A DNA stretch of 64,000 nt from SIG607 sp045648445 (GCA_045648445.1 JAZRNY010000022.1:1-64000); one strand, 5' to 3'; numbered from the stretch's first letter, positions 32,595 to 42,137 are shown. Notes: generated by a model from the sequence alone, not told the origin. Program-made: numbers and translations.

Positions 32595-34424
32595 TTAGTT
32601 ATTGTCATTTACGTCAGAGAAGTCTGCGTCGTAAACGTTATCTGCGCCGGGTGCTGCATTAGGGTCTTGACCTGCCGCCTGTTGCGCTTCGGCTGCTGCT
32701 TTATATACCTTTTCGCTTACTGCATAGATTTCTTTCTGAAGCCCTTCGCTTGCAGTCTTTATTGCTTCAATATCGGTACCCTTAAGAGCTTCCTTGAGTG
32801 CTTCTTTTGCGGTTTCGATTTTGCCCTTTTCTTCATCGCTTAATTTATCGCCGAATTCGCTTACAGTCTTTTCGGTCTGATAAATCATCTGGTCGGCATT
32901 ATTACGGATGTCAACCTCTTCTCTACGCTTCTTATCTTCGCTTTCGTACTGAGCAGCCTCTTGAACAGCCTTTTCAATATCTTCCTTAGACATATTGGTG
33001 TTAGAGGTAATGGTAATGGACTGTTCCTTGCCTGTACCAAGGTCTTTTGCAGATACGTTAACAATACCGTTAGCGTCGATATCAAAGGTAACTTCAATTT
33101 GGGGGATACCACGGGGAGCAGGAGCAATTCCGTCAAGGTGGAATACGCCAAGTTGTTTGTTATCTCTTGCAAATTCTCTTTCACCCTGAAGAACGTTTAC
33201 CTCAACAGAGGTCTGACCGTCAGCAGCGGTAGAGAAAATCTGGCTCTTTTTAGTAGGAATGGTGGTGTTTCTGTCAATAACCTTTGTGCAAACACCGCCC
33301 ATAGTTTCAATACCAAGAGAAAGAGGAGTTACGTCAAGGAGAAGAAGTCCTTTAACGTCGCCGCCGAGAACACCGCCCTGAAGCGCTGCGCCGAGGGCTA
33401 CACATTCGTCGGGGTTAATACCCTTGAAAGGTTCAGTGCCGATAAAGTTTTTAACTGCTTCTTGAACGGCAGGAATTCTGGAAGAACCGCCTACCATAAG
33501 AACCTTGTTAATTTCGTTTTTGTTAAGACCGGAGTCAGCAAGTGCCTGACGAACGGGGCCCATTGTTGCTTCTACAAGGTCAGCGGTAAGTTCGTTAAAC
33601 TTGGCTCTGGTAATGGTAGTTTCAAAGTGCTTAGGACCTGTTGCATCAGCAGTAATAAAGGGAAGATTTACATCAGCAGTGGTCATACCGGAAAGGTCAA
33701 TTTTAGCCTTTTCTGCTGCTTCTTTAATACGCTGCATAGCCATTTTATCGTTTGATAGGTCAATGCCCTGTTCAGCCTTAAAGGTTGCAACGATATAATC
33801 CATAACGCGTTTATCGAAGTCGTCACCGCCAAGACGGTTGTTACCTGCTGTAGCCAAAACTTCCTGAACGCCGTCACCCATTTCAATAATAGAAACGTCG
33901 AAGGTACCGCCGCCAAGGTCATATACCATAACCTTTTGGTCGTCTTCCTTATCAATAGAATAAGCAAGTGCCGCTGCGGTAGGTTCGTTTATAATTCTTT
34001 TAACTTCAAGACCCGCAATTTTACCTGCATCCTTTGTTGCCTGACGCTGAGCATCGGTGAAATATGCAGGAACGGTAATAACTGCTTCGGTAACGGTGGT
34101 GCCCAAATAACTTTCGGCATCAGCCTTTAATTTTTGAAGAATAATAGCGGAAATTTCCTGTGGGGTATAGTTTTTGCCGTCGATAGCAACGGTGTTTGCA
34201 GTACCCATATCACGTTTAATAGAACTAATGGTTCTGTCGGGGTTGGTGATAGCCTGACGCTTTGCAACCTGACCTACCATTCTTTCGCCGGTTTTAGAAA
34301 AAGCAACAACGGAAGGAGTAGTTCTTCCGCCCTCTGCGTTAGGGATAACAACGGCTTCGCCGCCCTCCATAACTGCTACGCAAGAGTTAGTTGTACCAAG
34401 GTCAATACCAATAATTTTACCCAT
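32595..34424 (-). CDS. dnaK: Hsp70 chaperone
   Basis: 609 residues, a normal bacterial DnaK. The nucleotide-binding domain has IGIDLGTTNSCVAV, VITVPAYFTDAQRQAT, VYDLGGGTFDVSI and VGGSSRIPAVQ. The substrate-binding domain and helical lid follow (GIPQIEVTFDIDANGIVNVS), with a Gly/Pro/Ala-rich tail. Works with DnaJ and GrpE. Member of the CIRCE/HrcA-controlled cluster; 32 bases separate it from grpE. Confidence 0.97.
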   Translation of the reverse strand: MGKIIGIDLGTTNSCVAVMEGGEAVVIPNAEGGRTTPSVVAFSKTGERMVGQVAKRQAITNPDRTISSIKRDMGTANTVAIDGKNYTPQEISAIILQKLKADAESYLGTTVTEAVITVPAYFTDAQRQATKDAGKIAGLEVKRIINEPTAAALAYSIDKEDDQKVMVYDLGGGTFDVSIIEMGDGVQEVLATAGNNRLGGDDFDKRVMDYIVATFKAEQGIDLSNDKMAMQRIKEAAEKAKIDLSGMTTADVNLPFITADATGPKHFETTITRAKFNELTADLVEATMGPVRQALADSGLNKNEINKVLMVGGSSRIPAVQEAVKNFIGTEPFKGINPDECVALGAALQGGVLGGDVKGLLLLDVTPLSLGIETMGGVCTKVIDRNTTIPTKKSQIFSTAADGQTSVEVNVLQGEREFARDNKQLGVFHLDGIAPAPRGIPQIEVTFDIDANGIVNVSAKDLGTGKEQSITITSNTNMSKEDIEKAVQEAAQYESEDKKRREEVDIRNNADQMIYQTEKTVSEFGDKLSDEEKGKIETAKEALKEALKGTDIEAIKTASEGLQKEIYAVSEKVYKAAAEAQQAAGQDPNAAPGADNVYDADFSDVNDNN

Positions 34425-34456
34425 AATAATTTTCTCCTTTTATATTAAATATAGTA

Positions 34457-34984
34457 TTAATTAGCAACTTTTACCATTGCAGCGCGGATAACGGTGTCAC
34501 CCATTTTATATCCCTGCTGCAAAACTTCGGCAATAACGTTTTCGCCCAAGTTTTCGTCTTCTACGTGCATTACTGCTTCGTGGAAGTTGGGGTTAAATTC
34601 ATCTCCTACATTTGCAAGTGGAGTAACGCCCATTTTTTCGGGAAGATTAATAAACTGCTTGATTATCATTTCTAAACCTTTGCAGTAATCTTCGCCCGTA
34701 GCATCGGCAGATACTGCTCTGCCCGCATTGTCAAGAATAGGAAGAAACTCTTTAAACTGACCTGCCTTTGCATATTCGGCAACGCTCAGTCTTTCTCTTT
34801 CGGTTCTCTTTTTAAAATTATCAAACTCTGCTGCTGTTCGAGCAAGTAGGTCTTTCGTTTTAAGGAGTTCCTCGTTTAATTTTTCGGTTTCTTCGTTCTT
34901 CTTTGTTTTTTTGGCTTTCTTTTCCTCTTTGACGGGCTCGGCTTCTAAAGTTTCGCCCTCAAGATTTTTTTCCTTTTCGCTCAT
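34457..34984 (-). CDS. grpE: Nucleotide exchange factor for DnaK
   Basis: 175 residues. A charged N-terminal tail and long coiled coil (about 1-75, rich in Glu and Lys) precede the beta domain. The family motif FDNFKKRTERER and the C-terminal AEVLQQGYKMGDTVIRAAMVKV are present. It releases ADP from DnaK. Lies 20 bases after hrcA and 32 before dnaK, in the usual heat-shock order. Confidence 0.95.
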   Translation of the reverse strand: MSEKEKNLEGETLEAEPVKEEKKAKKTKKNEETEKLNEELLKTKDLLARTAAEFDNFKKRTERERLSVAEYAKAGQFKEFLPILDNAGRAVSADATGEDYCKGLEMIIKQFINLPEKMGVTPLANVGDEFNPNFHEAVMHVEDENLGENVIAEVLQQGYKMGDTVIRAAMVKVAN

Positions 34985-35004
34985 CTTTATACCTCCTCTT
35001 ATCG

Positions 35005-36027
35005 TTATTCGAAAGTTTCATTCATAAGTTCGCTAAGCCGTAAGGCTATGTGCGCAACGCTTGGCAATATTCTGTCATAGGACATTCTGGTAGAACCTAT
35101 AACACCTATTCTGCCAAGTGGGAAATCCTTTGTTCCGAAAGGAGCAACGGCAAGGCACCTTTTGTTTAGGGCGCTATATCCCGTGTCACTTCCGAAAATA
35201 ACCGTTGCCTGACTTAAAGGCCGTTCAACTATTGAAAGAATTCCCTCTTTTCTTTCCATAAAGGAAATAAATTCGGCGGGAGAAGTATCGGATAAATAAA
35301 GATTATGTTCTCCGCACAAATTTATATCCGATTTACCTATATCCTTTATCATCTGCGCAAAGGCAGAAACAAGGGGTAAAAAGTCAAGAGCATCAGCGCC
35401 CGACTTTAAGAAGACGTTTTGAAGATTTCCAATTGTCAGTTCATTAAGTGTTTTTCCCTCAACCCCTGATTTTATAAGTAAAGAAAATCTTTTTACCGCT
35501 TCACCGTCAAAATAGGTTGCTGTTTTTAAAAGTTTATTTCCCGTTCTGCCGTCCGATGTAAACGCCACAAGCATAAGCAGGTGCGCCCCCATTGGCATAA
35601 CCTCTACCCTATTAAGAACCACGCTGTCATCACTAAGTTTTGCATAAAATGCAGGAAGTCCGGTAATACTGCTTAAAATACCGGCGGCGGCGCGCGTTAA
35701 GGTTTCAGTATCTTGCGAAGCCATTTTTAGTTCGTTATCAATGGTTTCTTTAAGGGGTTCCGGCAGCGCGTTTTCCGACATAAGTCTGCTAACGTAAAAT
35801 TCGTAACCTTTACTTGTGGGAATTCTGCCTGCCGAAGTATGAGGCTGAGCAAGGAAGCCTAAAGAACAAAGGTCGCTCATTTCATTCCTTAGGGTTGCCG
35901 ACGAGGGAGCATTTTCTAAAACTCCTGTCAGCCATTTTGAACCGACCGGCTCGCCTGTCGCAATGTGATATTTTACTATTGCTTCAAGTATAGCCATTTT
36001 TCTCGGTGTGAGTTCCAGTTCCCTCAC
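35005..36027 (-). CDS. hrcA: Heat-inducible repressor HrcA
   Basis: 340 residues. N-terminal winged helix (LTPRKMAILEAIVKYHIATGEPVGS), then SSATLRNEMSDLCSLGFLAQPHTSAGRIPTS, given here as residues about 48-78, which is highly conserved in HrcA. A dimerisation domain follows, ending LGRIGVIGSTRMSYDRILPSV. It binds the CIRCE element that lies 17 bases upstream of its own start codon, repressing the whole hrcA-grpE-dnaK-dnaJ cluster when GroEL is free. Confidence 0.96.
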   Translation of the reverse strand: MRELELTPRKMAILEAIVKYHIATGEPVGSKWLTGVLENAPSSATLRNEMSDLCSLGFLAQPHTSAGRIPTSKGYEFYVSRLMSENALPEPLKETIDNELKMASQDTETLTRAAAGILSSITGLPAFYAKLSDDSVVLNRVEVMPMGAHLLMLVAFTSDGRTGNKLLKTATYFDGEAVKRFSLLIKSGVEGKTLNELTIGNLQNVFLKSGADALDFLPLVSAFAQMIKDIGKSDINLCGEHNLYLSDTSPAEFISFMERKEGILSIVERPLSQATVIFGSDTGYSALNKRCLAVAPFGTKDFPLGRIGVIGSTRMSYDRILPSVAHIALRLSELMNETFE

Positions 36028-36043
36028 CTCTTTCTTTTTGGAA

Positions 36044-36070
36044 TTAGCACTCTAATAGGGCGAGTGCTAA
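36044..36070. promoter_or_regulatory. CIRCE operator
   Basis: A perfect CIRCE inverted repeat, TTAGCACTC, nine bases, GAGTGCTAA. It lies just downstream of the hrcA promoter and is the HrcA binding site. Confidence 0.98.
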
Positions 36071-36079
36071 CGTACATAT

Positions 36080-36108
36080 AATATAAACCTTATTTTGCCA
36101 TTTGTCAA
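36080..36108 (-). promoter_or_regulatory. Vegetative promoter of the hrcA operon
   Basis: Minus strand TTGACA (36108-36103), 17 bp, TATATT (36085-36080). The predicted start falls at the CIRCE box, as usual for HrcA-controlled operons. Confidence 0.9.
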
Positions 36109-36224
36109 TAGATTTTAGCAAAATTTTTAAAAAGTTTTTTGACTTTCTCTGACCTTAAGCAAACACAAATAATTCCAACCTGATTTAGAAGGGTGGATTT
36201 TCGCTATCGCTTAATAAAAAAGTG

Positions 36225-36253
36225 GTGACAAATCAAGGTTGCTGTGTTATACT
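36225..36253 (+). promoter_or_regulatory. Promoter of the unknown gene at 36286
   Basis: GTGACA (36225-36230), 17 bp, TATACT (36248-36253). It makes a start codon at 36244 impossible and supports the ATG at 36286. Confidence 0.7.
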
Positions 36254-36285
36254 ATGTGTATATTATTTTTATGGTGGTATTAAAT

Positions 36286-37008
36286 ATGTATTACGATTCT
36301 CTTATTAAATTTTTAGAGCCTTTTTTTAAAGAGCAGGAAATTGCCGTAAATGAAGACGGTACATTTAACGGAAAAGACAAAACAATAAAAATTGAATATA
36401 ACGAAAACAGCAAGTGTTACGAACTGTTTACAGCCGATGCTGACGGTGAATTCGTTAAAATTTCTTCTTATCTTTTTGATGACAGTCAAAAGGAAAGCGA
36501 CATTGAAAGCGTTGCCATTGACTTTGCCGACAGTTTAAGAAAAAATTTAGGAATTAAAAATAAGCGCAGCGCGCAGGCTATTGAACTTCCTACCGATGAA
36601 GGCGGCGAAACGGTTAGTCTTTCAGGTCTTACCCAAAAACTTCTTGCCATCTTCCCCGCGCATAAAGATACTTACAAGGTACATTGTTCCGAATACGGTC
36701 GTTTTTTACCGGTAGATTTTTATAAGAAATATCTTATCCCCGCCGTTAAAAATCTTCTTTCTTCAGGTAACAAAAAGCAGATTAAAAAGTTTTACGATGC
36801 AATGCGTGAAATTTATATAAACGGCGACACCGAGACCGATTCCTTTACTGTAGCAGTAATTGCCGCAGCCGTTTATGATAATGAAGAACTTAAAAAAGAG
36901 GCTATGATTCAAAACGAAACCGAATGCAGAACCTTTAGCCAAAACATTGAAACTTTCTGCGGTCAAATCAAATCAAGCAAAAAACTCCGCGAATCCCTTG
37001 TAAAATAA
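36286..37008 (+). CDS. Protein of unknown function
   Basis: 240 residues from the ATG at 36286 (GGTGG 8-12 bases upstream, after the predicted transcript start near 36260). The first 85 residues look like a small alpha/beta domain (FLEPFFKEQEIAVNEDGTFNG). The C-terminal part is helical and includes FAGLTQKLLAIFPAHKDTYKVHCSEYGRFL in altered form (actual reading LSGLTQKLLAIFPAHKD). No signal peptide, membrane helix or catalytic motif is apparent. Single-gene transcript between hrcA (divergent) and a terminator. Not recognised. Confidence 0.75.
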   Translation: MYYDSLIKFLEPFFKEQEIAVNEDGTFNGKDKTIKIEYNENSKCYELFTADADGEFVKISSYLFDDSQKESDIESVAIDFADSLRKNLGIKNKRSAQAIELPTDEGGETVSLSGLTQKLLAIFPAHKDTYKVHCSEYGRFLPVDFYKKYLIPAVKNLLSSGNKKQIKKFYDAMREIYINGDTETDSFTVAVIAAAVYDNEELKKEAMIQNETECRTFSQNIETFCGQIKSSKKLRESLVK

Positions 37009-37018
37009 AATAAGCAAA

Positions 37019-37054
37019 AAAATTTCGCCCAAGATAACTTGGGCGATTTTTTTA
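37019..37054. terminator. Bidirectional terminator
   Basis: ATTTCGCCCAAG and CTTGGGCGATTTT form a stem with an ATAA loop and flanking A and T tracts. It ends the unknown gene from the left and the small secreted protein from the right. Confidence 0.87.
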
Positions 37055-37060
37055 TATATA

Positions 37061-37423
37061 TTAAATAAATGAAATTAGTTCTTCATTAAGCAGGTCGCAA
37101 TAAATTAGGTCGTAACCCAAATTACTTTGGCTGTCTACTGCGAATAGCGAAATGGCTTTGCAGTTTTTGTCATTTTCAAGCACTACGTTTGTATAAACAG
37201 TATAGGTGCCGTCTTGATTTTCGATATAATTTTCAACCGAATGAGTTTTGATTTCACTTAAATGGTTAAGTAAATTTTCAAATCTGCTTGACAATACTTT
37301 CGTCCGGTCAGCCTGCGCAACGCTTTCCTGTGGCACGATTTTAACGTCGGCGTTTTTAACGTAATAAAGGGAGGCAAACATTAAAAGATGTATTGATAAA
37401 AAAACTATTAATGCTTTTTTCAT
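37061..37423 (-). CDS. Small exported protein of unknown function
   Basis: 120 residues from the ATG at 37423, which has AGGGAG 8 bases upstream; a longer reading to 37468 lacks one. One N-terminal hydrophobic helix (about 4-22, ALIVFLSIHLLMFASLYYV) acts as signal or anchor, with a soluble domain of about 95 residues behind it (ENQDGTYTVYTNVVLENDKNCKA). No lipobox and no known motif. TATAAT-like sequences at 37460-37470 could supply the promoter. Confidence 0.65.
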   Translation of the reverse strand: MKKALIVFLSIHLLMFASLYYVKNADVKIVPQESVAQADRTKVLSSRFENLLNHLSEIKTHSVENYIENQDGTYTVYTNVVLENDKNCKAISLFAVDSQSNLGYDLIYCDLLNEELISFI

Positions 37424-37614
37424 AAATTTTCTCCCTTCAACATATATTGTATATATTATATTATACACACTACATATAGATATTTCACCACAAATCTATT
37501 ACATTTTGGTTACAGTTTTGTAATAAACCACAATATATAGTGGTCGCATTTTGTCGGATTAATATTCTTGTGTACTGAATATACAAAAATTATTAAAATT
37601 GTTCAAAAAATATG

Positions 37615-37643
37615 TTGATAATCACGATAATCTATGTTATAAT
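37615..37643 (+). promoter_or_regulatory. Promoter of the EF-G-like gene
   Basis: TTGATA (37615-37620), 17 bp, TATAAT (37638-37643) with an extended -10 TGT. The rest of the gap from 37470 is A/T-rich with no other feature seen. Confidence 0.8.
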
Positions 37644-37704
37644 TACCTCATAATAAAACTTTGTCTGCTATATGGCTTTCAAAAGACAAAAAGGAGTGCT
37701 CACT

Positions 37705-39741
37705 ATGAAACAATTCACCGCAGAAAACATTAAAAACGTCGTGTTACTCGGCCATGGCGGTTCAGGTAAAACCACCCTGGCAGATGCACTGCTTTATAAC
37801 GCAGGTCTACATGATCGAATAGGTAATCCGGGTGACGGCTCTACCGTTATGGATTTTGATGCAGAAGAAAAGAAACGCGGTTCTTCGGTTGGTCTTTCCG
37901 TTTATCCCATAATAGCAGGCGAAAACAAAATTAATCTTTTGGATGCTCCCGGTCAGTTTGATTTTGTTTCGGGCGCATACGAAGGTCTTTCAGCCGCTGA
38001 AAACGCCGTTATCGTTATTTCGGGTAAATCAGGTCTTACGGCAGGTGCCAAAAAGTCATACGATTTAGCAAAAGAAATGGGTAAAGGCGTTGCCTTCTTT
38101 ATTGGAAAACTCAATTCTACCCACGCCCATTTTTACCGTGTAATATCTGCACTTACCGCTTCCTACGGCGCAGCAGTTTGTCCCGTTGTTGCTCCGCTTA
38201 TTGAGGGCGACGCAGTTACGGCTTACGTAAATCTTATTACCAATACCGCTTACCGCGCCGACGGTCTTAATCTTACCGAAATCAACTATACCCCCACCGA
38301 CGAACTTATTAAAATGCGCGATCTTCTTTTAGAGGCTGTTGCAAGTACCGACGAAGCCTTAATGGAAAAATATTTTGACGGCGAAGTTTTCAGCGAAGAC
38401 GAAGTTATTTCTGCTCTTAAAAACGGTATGAAGGCGGGCGATATTTGCCCTGTATTCTGCGGAGTTCAGGCAAGCGGCGACGCAATCAGCCTTTTTGCAG
38501 ACATTCTTTATAAAATTCTCCCCTCAGCAGATATGTCACCTGCTTTAACGGTTGACGGAGACCAAATCGCAATAGATAAAGACGCAAAAACCAAACTCTT
38601 TGTATTTAAAACCGTTGCCGACCCCTTTGTCGGACGTCTTTCATTCTTTAAAGTTATTTCCGGTGCCGTTTCAAACGATACAAAACTGATTAACATTCGT
38701 ACGGGAAAAGAAGAACGCATTTCAAAGGTTATGATAGCAAAGGCAGGAAAACAGGAAGACGTATCCTCGCTATTTGCAGGTGATATTGGTTGCGCTTCTA
38801 AACTGGGCGACGTTAAAACCGGAGATACTTTAGCAATAGCGGGAAATCAGGCAATAAATCCGACTGCATTCCCCATTCCTTGCATTTCCTCTGCCGTTTA
38901 TCCAAAAAACAAAGGCGAAGAAGAAAAGATTTCTTCGGGAATGGCGCGACTTTGCGAAGAAGACCCCACCATTTCTTACGCATTTAATACCGAAACGGGC
39001 GAATACGTACTTTCCGCCATGGGTGAAGTTCACATTGACGTAATTGCTTCTCGCTTAAAGGCAAAATTCGGCGCAGACGTGGTTCTTCAAAAACCGAAGG
39101 TTGCCTACCGCGAAACCATTCGCAAATCCGCCAAAGTTCAAGGCAAATACAAAAAACAATCGGGCGGTCACGGACAGTTCGGTGACGTTTGGATTGAATT
39201 TTCTCCCTGCGAAGAAAACGAACTCGTTTTCACCGAATCGGTTGTCGGCGGTGCAGTTCCCAAGAACTTCTTCCCTGCCGTTGAAAAAGGACTTCGCGAG
39301 TCGGTCACAAAAGGTGTGCTTGCAGGCTATCCGATGGTTGGTGTTAAAGCCAATTTGTACGACGGTTCTTACCACCCTGTTGATTCATCCGAAATGTCAT
39401 TTAAAACAGCCGCTTCTCTTGCTTTTAAAGATGGAATTCCTAAGTGCGCACCTGTTCTTCTTGAACCGTTTGGCACGCTAAAGGTTATTCTTCCCGAAGA
39501 TAACCTTGGCGACGTTATAGGCGACATTAACAAGCGCCGAGGAAGAATAATCGGTATGAACCCCCTTGACAACAAACAACAAGAGGTTGTGGGCGAAGTT
39601 CCCATTGCCGAAATGAGCGACTTTGCTACAGCAATGCGTTCAATAACGGGCGGTATTGCTTCCTTTACCCTTACATTTGAAAGATACGAAGAAGTTCCGT
39701 CCCATATTGCACAAAAAGTTATTGAAGAAGCAAACAAATAA
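37705..39741 (+). CDS. EF-G-like GTPase (EF-G2 type) with altered GTPase motifs
   Basis: 678 residues from the ATG at 37705 (AAGGAG 8 bases upstream). The five-domain EF-G layout is complete, including the late GQFGDVWIEFSP region and a domain V ending GGIASFTLTFERYEEVP. The P-loop reads GHGGSGKTT (15-23) instead of GHVDHGKTT. Switch II is DAPGQFDF, with Gln84 where translational GTPases have the catalytic His. The NKxD motif is replaced by GKLN (134-137). These changes mark the EF-G2/FusA2-like group, whose role is not settled, and not the canonical translocase. The main fusA must lie elsewhere. Single-gene transcript. Confidence 0.9.
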   Translation: MKQFTAENIKNVVLLGHGGSGKTTLADALLYNAGLHDRIGNPGDGSTVMDFDAEEKKRGSSVGLSVYPIIAGENKINLLDAPGQFDFVSGAYEGLSAAENAVIVISGKSGLTAGAKKSYDLAKEMGKGVAFFIGKLNSTHAHFYRVISALTASYGAAVCPVVAPLIEGDAVTAYVNLITNTAYRADGLNLTEINYTPTDELIKMRDLLLEAVASTDEALMEKYFDGEVFSEDEVISALKNGMKAGDICPVFCGVQASGDAISLFADILYKILPSADMSPALTVDGDQIAIDKDAKTKLFVFKTVADPFVGRLSFFKVISGAVSNDTKLINIRTGKEERISKVMIAKAGKQEDVSSLFAGDIGCASKLGDVKTGDTLAIAGNQAINPTAFPIPCISSAVYPKNKGEEEKISSGMARLCEEDPTISYAFNTETGEYVLSAMGEVHIDVIASRLKAKFGADVVLQKPKVAYRETIRKSAKVQGKYKKQSGGHGQFGDVWIEFSPCEENELVFTESVVGGAVPKNFFPAVEKGLRESVTKGVLAGYPMVGVKANLYDGSYHPVDSSEMSFKTAASLAFKDGIPKCAPVLLEPFGTLKVILPEDNLGDVIGDINKRRGRIIGMNPLDNKQQEVVGEVPIAEMSDFATAMRSITGGIASFTLTFERYEEVPSHIAQKVIEEANK

Positions 39742-39746
39742 ACAAA

Positions 39747-39782
39747 GAAAACCCCGACTTCAAATGAAGTCGGGATTTTTTA
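39747..39782. terminator. Bidirectional terminator after the EF-G-like gene
   Basis: CCCGACTTC (39753-39761) and GAAGTCGGG (39766-39774) around AAAT, followed by a T tract, with an A-rich left flank for the opposite strand. Confidence 0.9.
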
Positions 39783-40310
39783 TTTACAAAAGTTTTCGAT
39801 ATATCCGTCAATGGCGGCTTTAATGATTTTCTTTGCTTCTTGCGCGCCACTGAATTCATTTACAACCGTTTCTTTTCCTTCAAGTTCCTTATACACCTTA
39901 AAGAAATGACGGATTTCATCAAAATTATGCTGTGGAATTTGGTTTATATCGGTATAACTATTATAGGTCGGATCGTCAAAGGGAACGGCAATAATTTTTT
40001 CGTCGTTTCTTCCCGAATCCATCATAGTCATTACGCCAATCGGATAACATCTGACCATTGTCATAGGACGTATTTTTTCGCTGCAAAGAAGCAGTACGTC
40101 CAACGGGTCCAGGTCATCTGCACAGGTACGTGGAATAAAACCGTAATTGGCAGGATAATGGGTAGAGGTATAAAGAATTCTGTCAAGCATTAAAAGACCG
40201 GTTTCTTTATCCATTTCATACTTACATTTGCTACCCTTTTCTATTTCAATAACCACCATAAAGTCGTCAACGTTTATTCGTTTAGGACTTATATCATGCC
40301 AAATATTCAC
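39780..40310 (-). CDS. ppa: Inorganic pyrophosphatase, family I
   Basis: 176 residues, a soluble cytoplasmic enzyme that hydrolyses pyrophosphate to drive biosynthesis. The metal-binding signature is present as DDLDPLDVLL, together with EIEKGSKCKYEMDK and HYPANYGFIPRT. It follows the GH123-like gene by 13 bases, so the two may share a transcript even though their jobs differ. Confidence 0.95.
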   Translation of the reverse strand: MNIWHDISPKRINVDDFMVVIEIEKGSKCKYEMDKETGLLMLDRILYTSTHYPANYGFIPRTCADDLDPLDVLLLCSEKIRPMTMVRCYPIGVMTMMDSGRNDEKIIAVPFDDPTYNSYTDINQIPQHNFDEIRHFFKVYKELEGKETVVNEFSGAQEAKKIIKAAIDGYIENFCK

Positions 40311-40323
40311 TAAGCATTTCCTT

Positions 40324-42030
40324 TCATATATATTTTTTTATTTCGTTGTTTAAAACCTCTCTAAATTTAATTAAAGTCAAATCCTCCTCAGGACAGTAGG
40401 TGAACTTCATTTCGCCAAAGAAGTCTTCAATAAGTTTTATTGCCTTTTCTCTGCCTGCCAGTTCGCTTAATTTCATAAGGGCTTCATAATCAAGTATACC
40501 CTCATAAAACACCTTCATTCTAGCGCTGCAAAGGGCGGTGCCGTCATTATCGGGGTAAACCACAAAGGAAGTGCCCGGATAATTACCATAGTTGCAGGGG
40601 AATACCTTTACGTCGCACTGGCCGTGGCTTAATTTATCGTAATAATAGTTAAAGCCCCAGTGCAAAAATCCACTCATACCAAAGTAGAACATTTGAATAC
40701 CAACAATTCTGTTACGAGGCGCAGTTGTGGTAATAAGACGGTTGGTAAAGCCGTCAACAAGACTTTCGCCCGTATAGTAAAGCCAACGGTTTTCAGCATT
40801 TTCGATAAACTTGGGCATATCCTCGCTGTTAACCGAAATAATAGGTGTATGAATTTGAGTCTTTTGGTATACGTCGAAATGAGAAATAGCATCGCCATTA
40901 TCATAACCCTCGATTTCGGGAAGCACTATTTCAAGACATTTTTTATAATTTTCAAGATGCTTGTCAGATGGCTCGTCGGAAATATGGAAAAGAATATTTT
41001 TGTTTACTCCCGTTTTTTCAAGCACCGGTTTTAAGGCTCTTAGATAACTCTTTATAAATAAAGCGTATTCTTCGCTATAGGAAACGGTATCCCAACCGAA
41101 AAGTTGTTTATATTCGCCATTTTCGTAACCCATAATTTTAGGCGCAGAGGTAGCCCCCCATTGAGAGAAAAGGTGGCTATGTTCAAAATGAGTTTGACCT
41201 GCTCTGTGGCAAACCTCGATAAAACGTTCCATTAAACTAAAGTCAAATTCAAAACCGTCTTTAGTTTTGGTCACCTTTACAAGTTGAGCAGTTTTTCTTT
41301 CGCCGTTTTTAGAGGTATCAAGAGGCGGTGTAAAGGCAGGAAGAAGTATCATATTCATACCTGTATCGGCTGCAGCCTTTGCAAAAGATTCAATAATCTC
41401 AAAATGCCTGTCACTAAACATTTCTACGTTATACATATCTGCAAGACAGTCGCAATGGAACCAGTTGGTATAAATAAGTCGCTGTTCACCCAGAGTTGCA
41501 TTAATAACCTCTACAGTAAACTCACAGGTAGCCTTTATAACCTCTTTAGAAGCATCGTAAAATCTTATGATAAATGAATGTTCGCCGGGAAGCATCGGAG
41601 TGTTTTTACCGCCCAAGGTAACCCACAAAGACTGCCAAGAGGACGTTGCGTTAAGAAGGTGCTTTTCATTCTTTTCAAAGAATATATTTCCCCAAGGAAA
41701 ACCCTCACCGCTTATAACACTGTGGTTTTGTCTTTTATAAAGAATGTCGGGATAAAGACCCGGCTCTGTTCTGTCAAAATATTTATCGGGATTAATGGGC
41801 AATGCGTTGATTACCGGAACGTATGCCACTTTATAGGTTTCATAATCGTCAATATCGGTTTCAACCTGTGCGTATAAAAGTTCGCTTGGTCTATTTTCGT
41901 CAATTCTGTAAGCAATCTGAAAGGATACGGGTTCATCGGCAAAGACGGAAATTCTGTCAATTTCACTTCCCTGAATTTTATCAGGAAAAACCTTGCCTAG
42001 TGAAGAAATAATTTTTGTTTCAAGTTTCAT
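40324..42030 (-). CDS. DUF4091 / GH123-like glycoside hydrolase-related protein
   Basis: 568 residues without a signal peptide. N-terminal beta-sandwich (about 1-180) precedes a TIM-barrel region. The pair ISDEPSDKHLENY matches the acidic DE pair that GH123 beta-N-acetylgalactosaminidases use in substrate-assisted catalysis. The C-terminal part (YPGTSFVVYPDNDGTALCSARMKVFYEGILDYEALMKL, residues about 483-520) is the DUF4091 hallmark. Probably an intracellular glycosidase acting on an imported amino-sugar glycan; the substrate is not evident and no transporter lies beside it. Confidence 0.82.
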   Translation of the reverse strand: MKLETKIISSLGKVFPDKIQGSEIDRISVFADEPVSFQIAYRIDENRPSELLYAQVETDIDDYETYKVAYVPVINALPINPDKYFDRTEPGLYPDILYKRQNHSVISGEGFPWGNIFFEKNEKHLLNATSSWQSLWVTLGGKNTPMLPGEHSFIIRFYDASKEVIKATCEFTVEVINATLGEQRLIYTNWFHCDCLADMYNVEMFSDRHFEIIESFAKAAADTGMNMILLPAFTPPLDTSKNGERKTAQLVKVTKTKDGFEFDFSLMERFIEVCHRAGQTHFEHSHLFSQWGATSAPKIMGYENGEYKQLFGWDTVSYSEEYALFIKSYLRALKPVLEKTGVNKNILFHISDEPSDKHLENYKKCLEIVLPEIEGYDNGDAISHFDVYQKTQIHTPIISVNSEDMPKFIENAENRWLYYTGESLVDGFTNRLITTTAPRNRIVGIQMFYFGMSGFLHWGFNYYYDKLSHGQCDVKVFPCNYGNYPGTSFVVYPDNDGTALCSARMKVFYEGILDYEALMKLSELAGREKAIKLIEDFFGEMKFTYCPEEDLTLIKFREVLNNEIKKYI

Positions 42031-42092
42031 AATAAAACACCTCCGTAGCGATTTTATTTTAACATACTATTATTGTATTTTGCAATAACAAA

Positions 42093-42121
42093 TTGCAAAA
42101 AATAAGCCGTTATGTTAAAAT
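42093..42121 (+). promoter_or_regulatory. Promoter of the small gene at 42138
   Basis: TTGCAA (42093-42098), 17 bp, TAAAAT (42116-42121) preceded by TG one base away. Divergent from the GH123-like gene. Confidence 0.6.
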
Positions 42122-42137
42122 AACTTTGGTGATGATT

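Noticed and set aside
32961..33755. Long open frame antisense to dnaK
   Set aside because: A mirror of the biased codon use in dnaK; no ribosome site or promoter and no recognisable protein.
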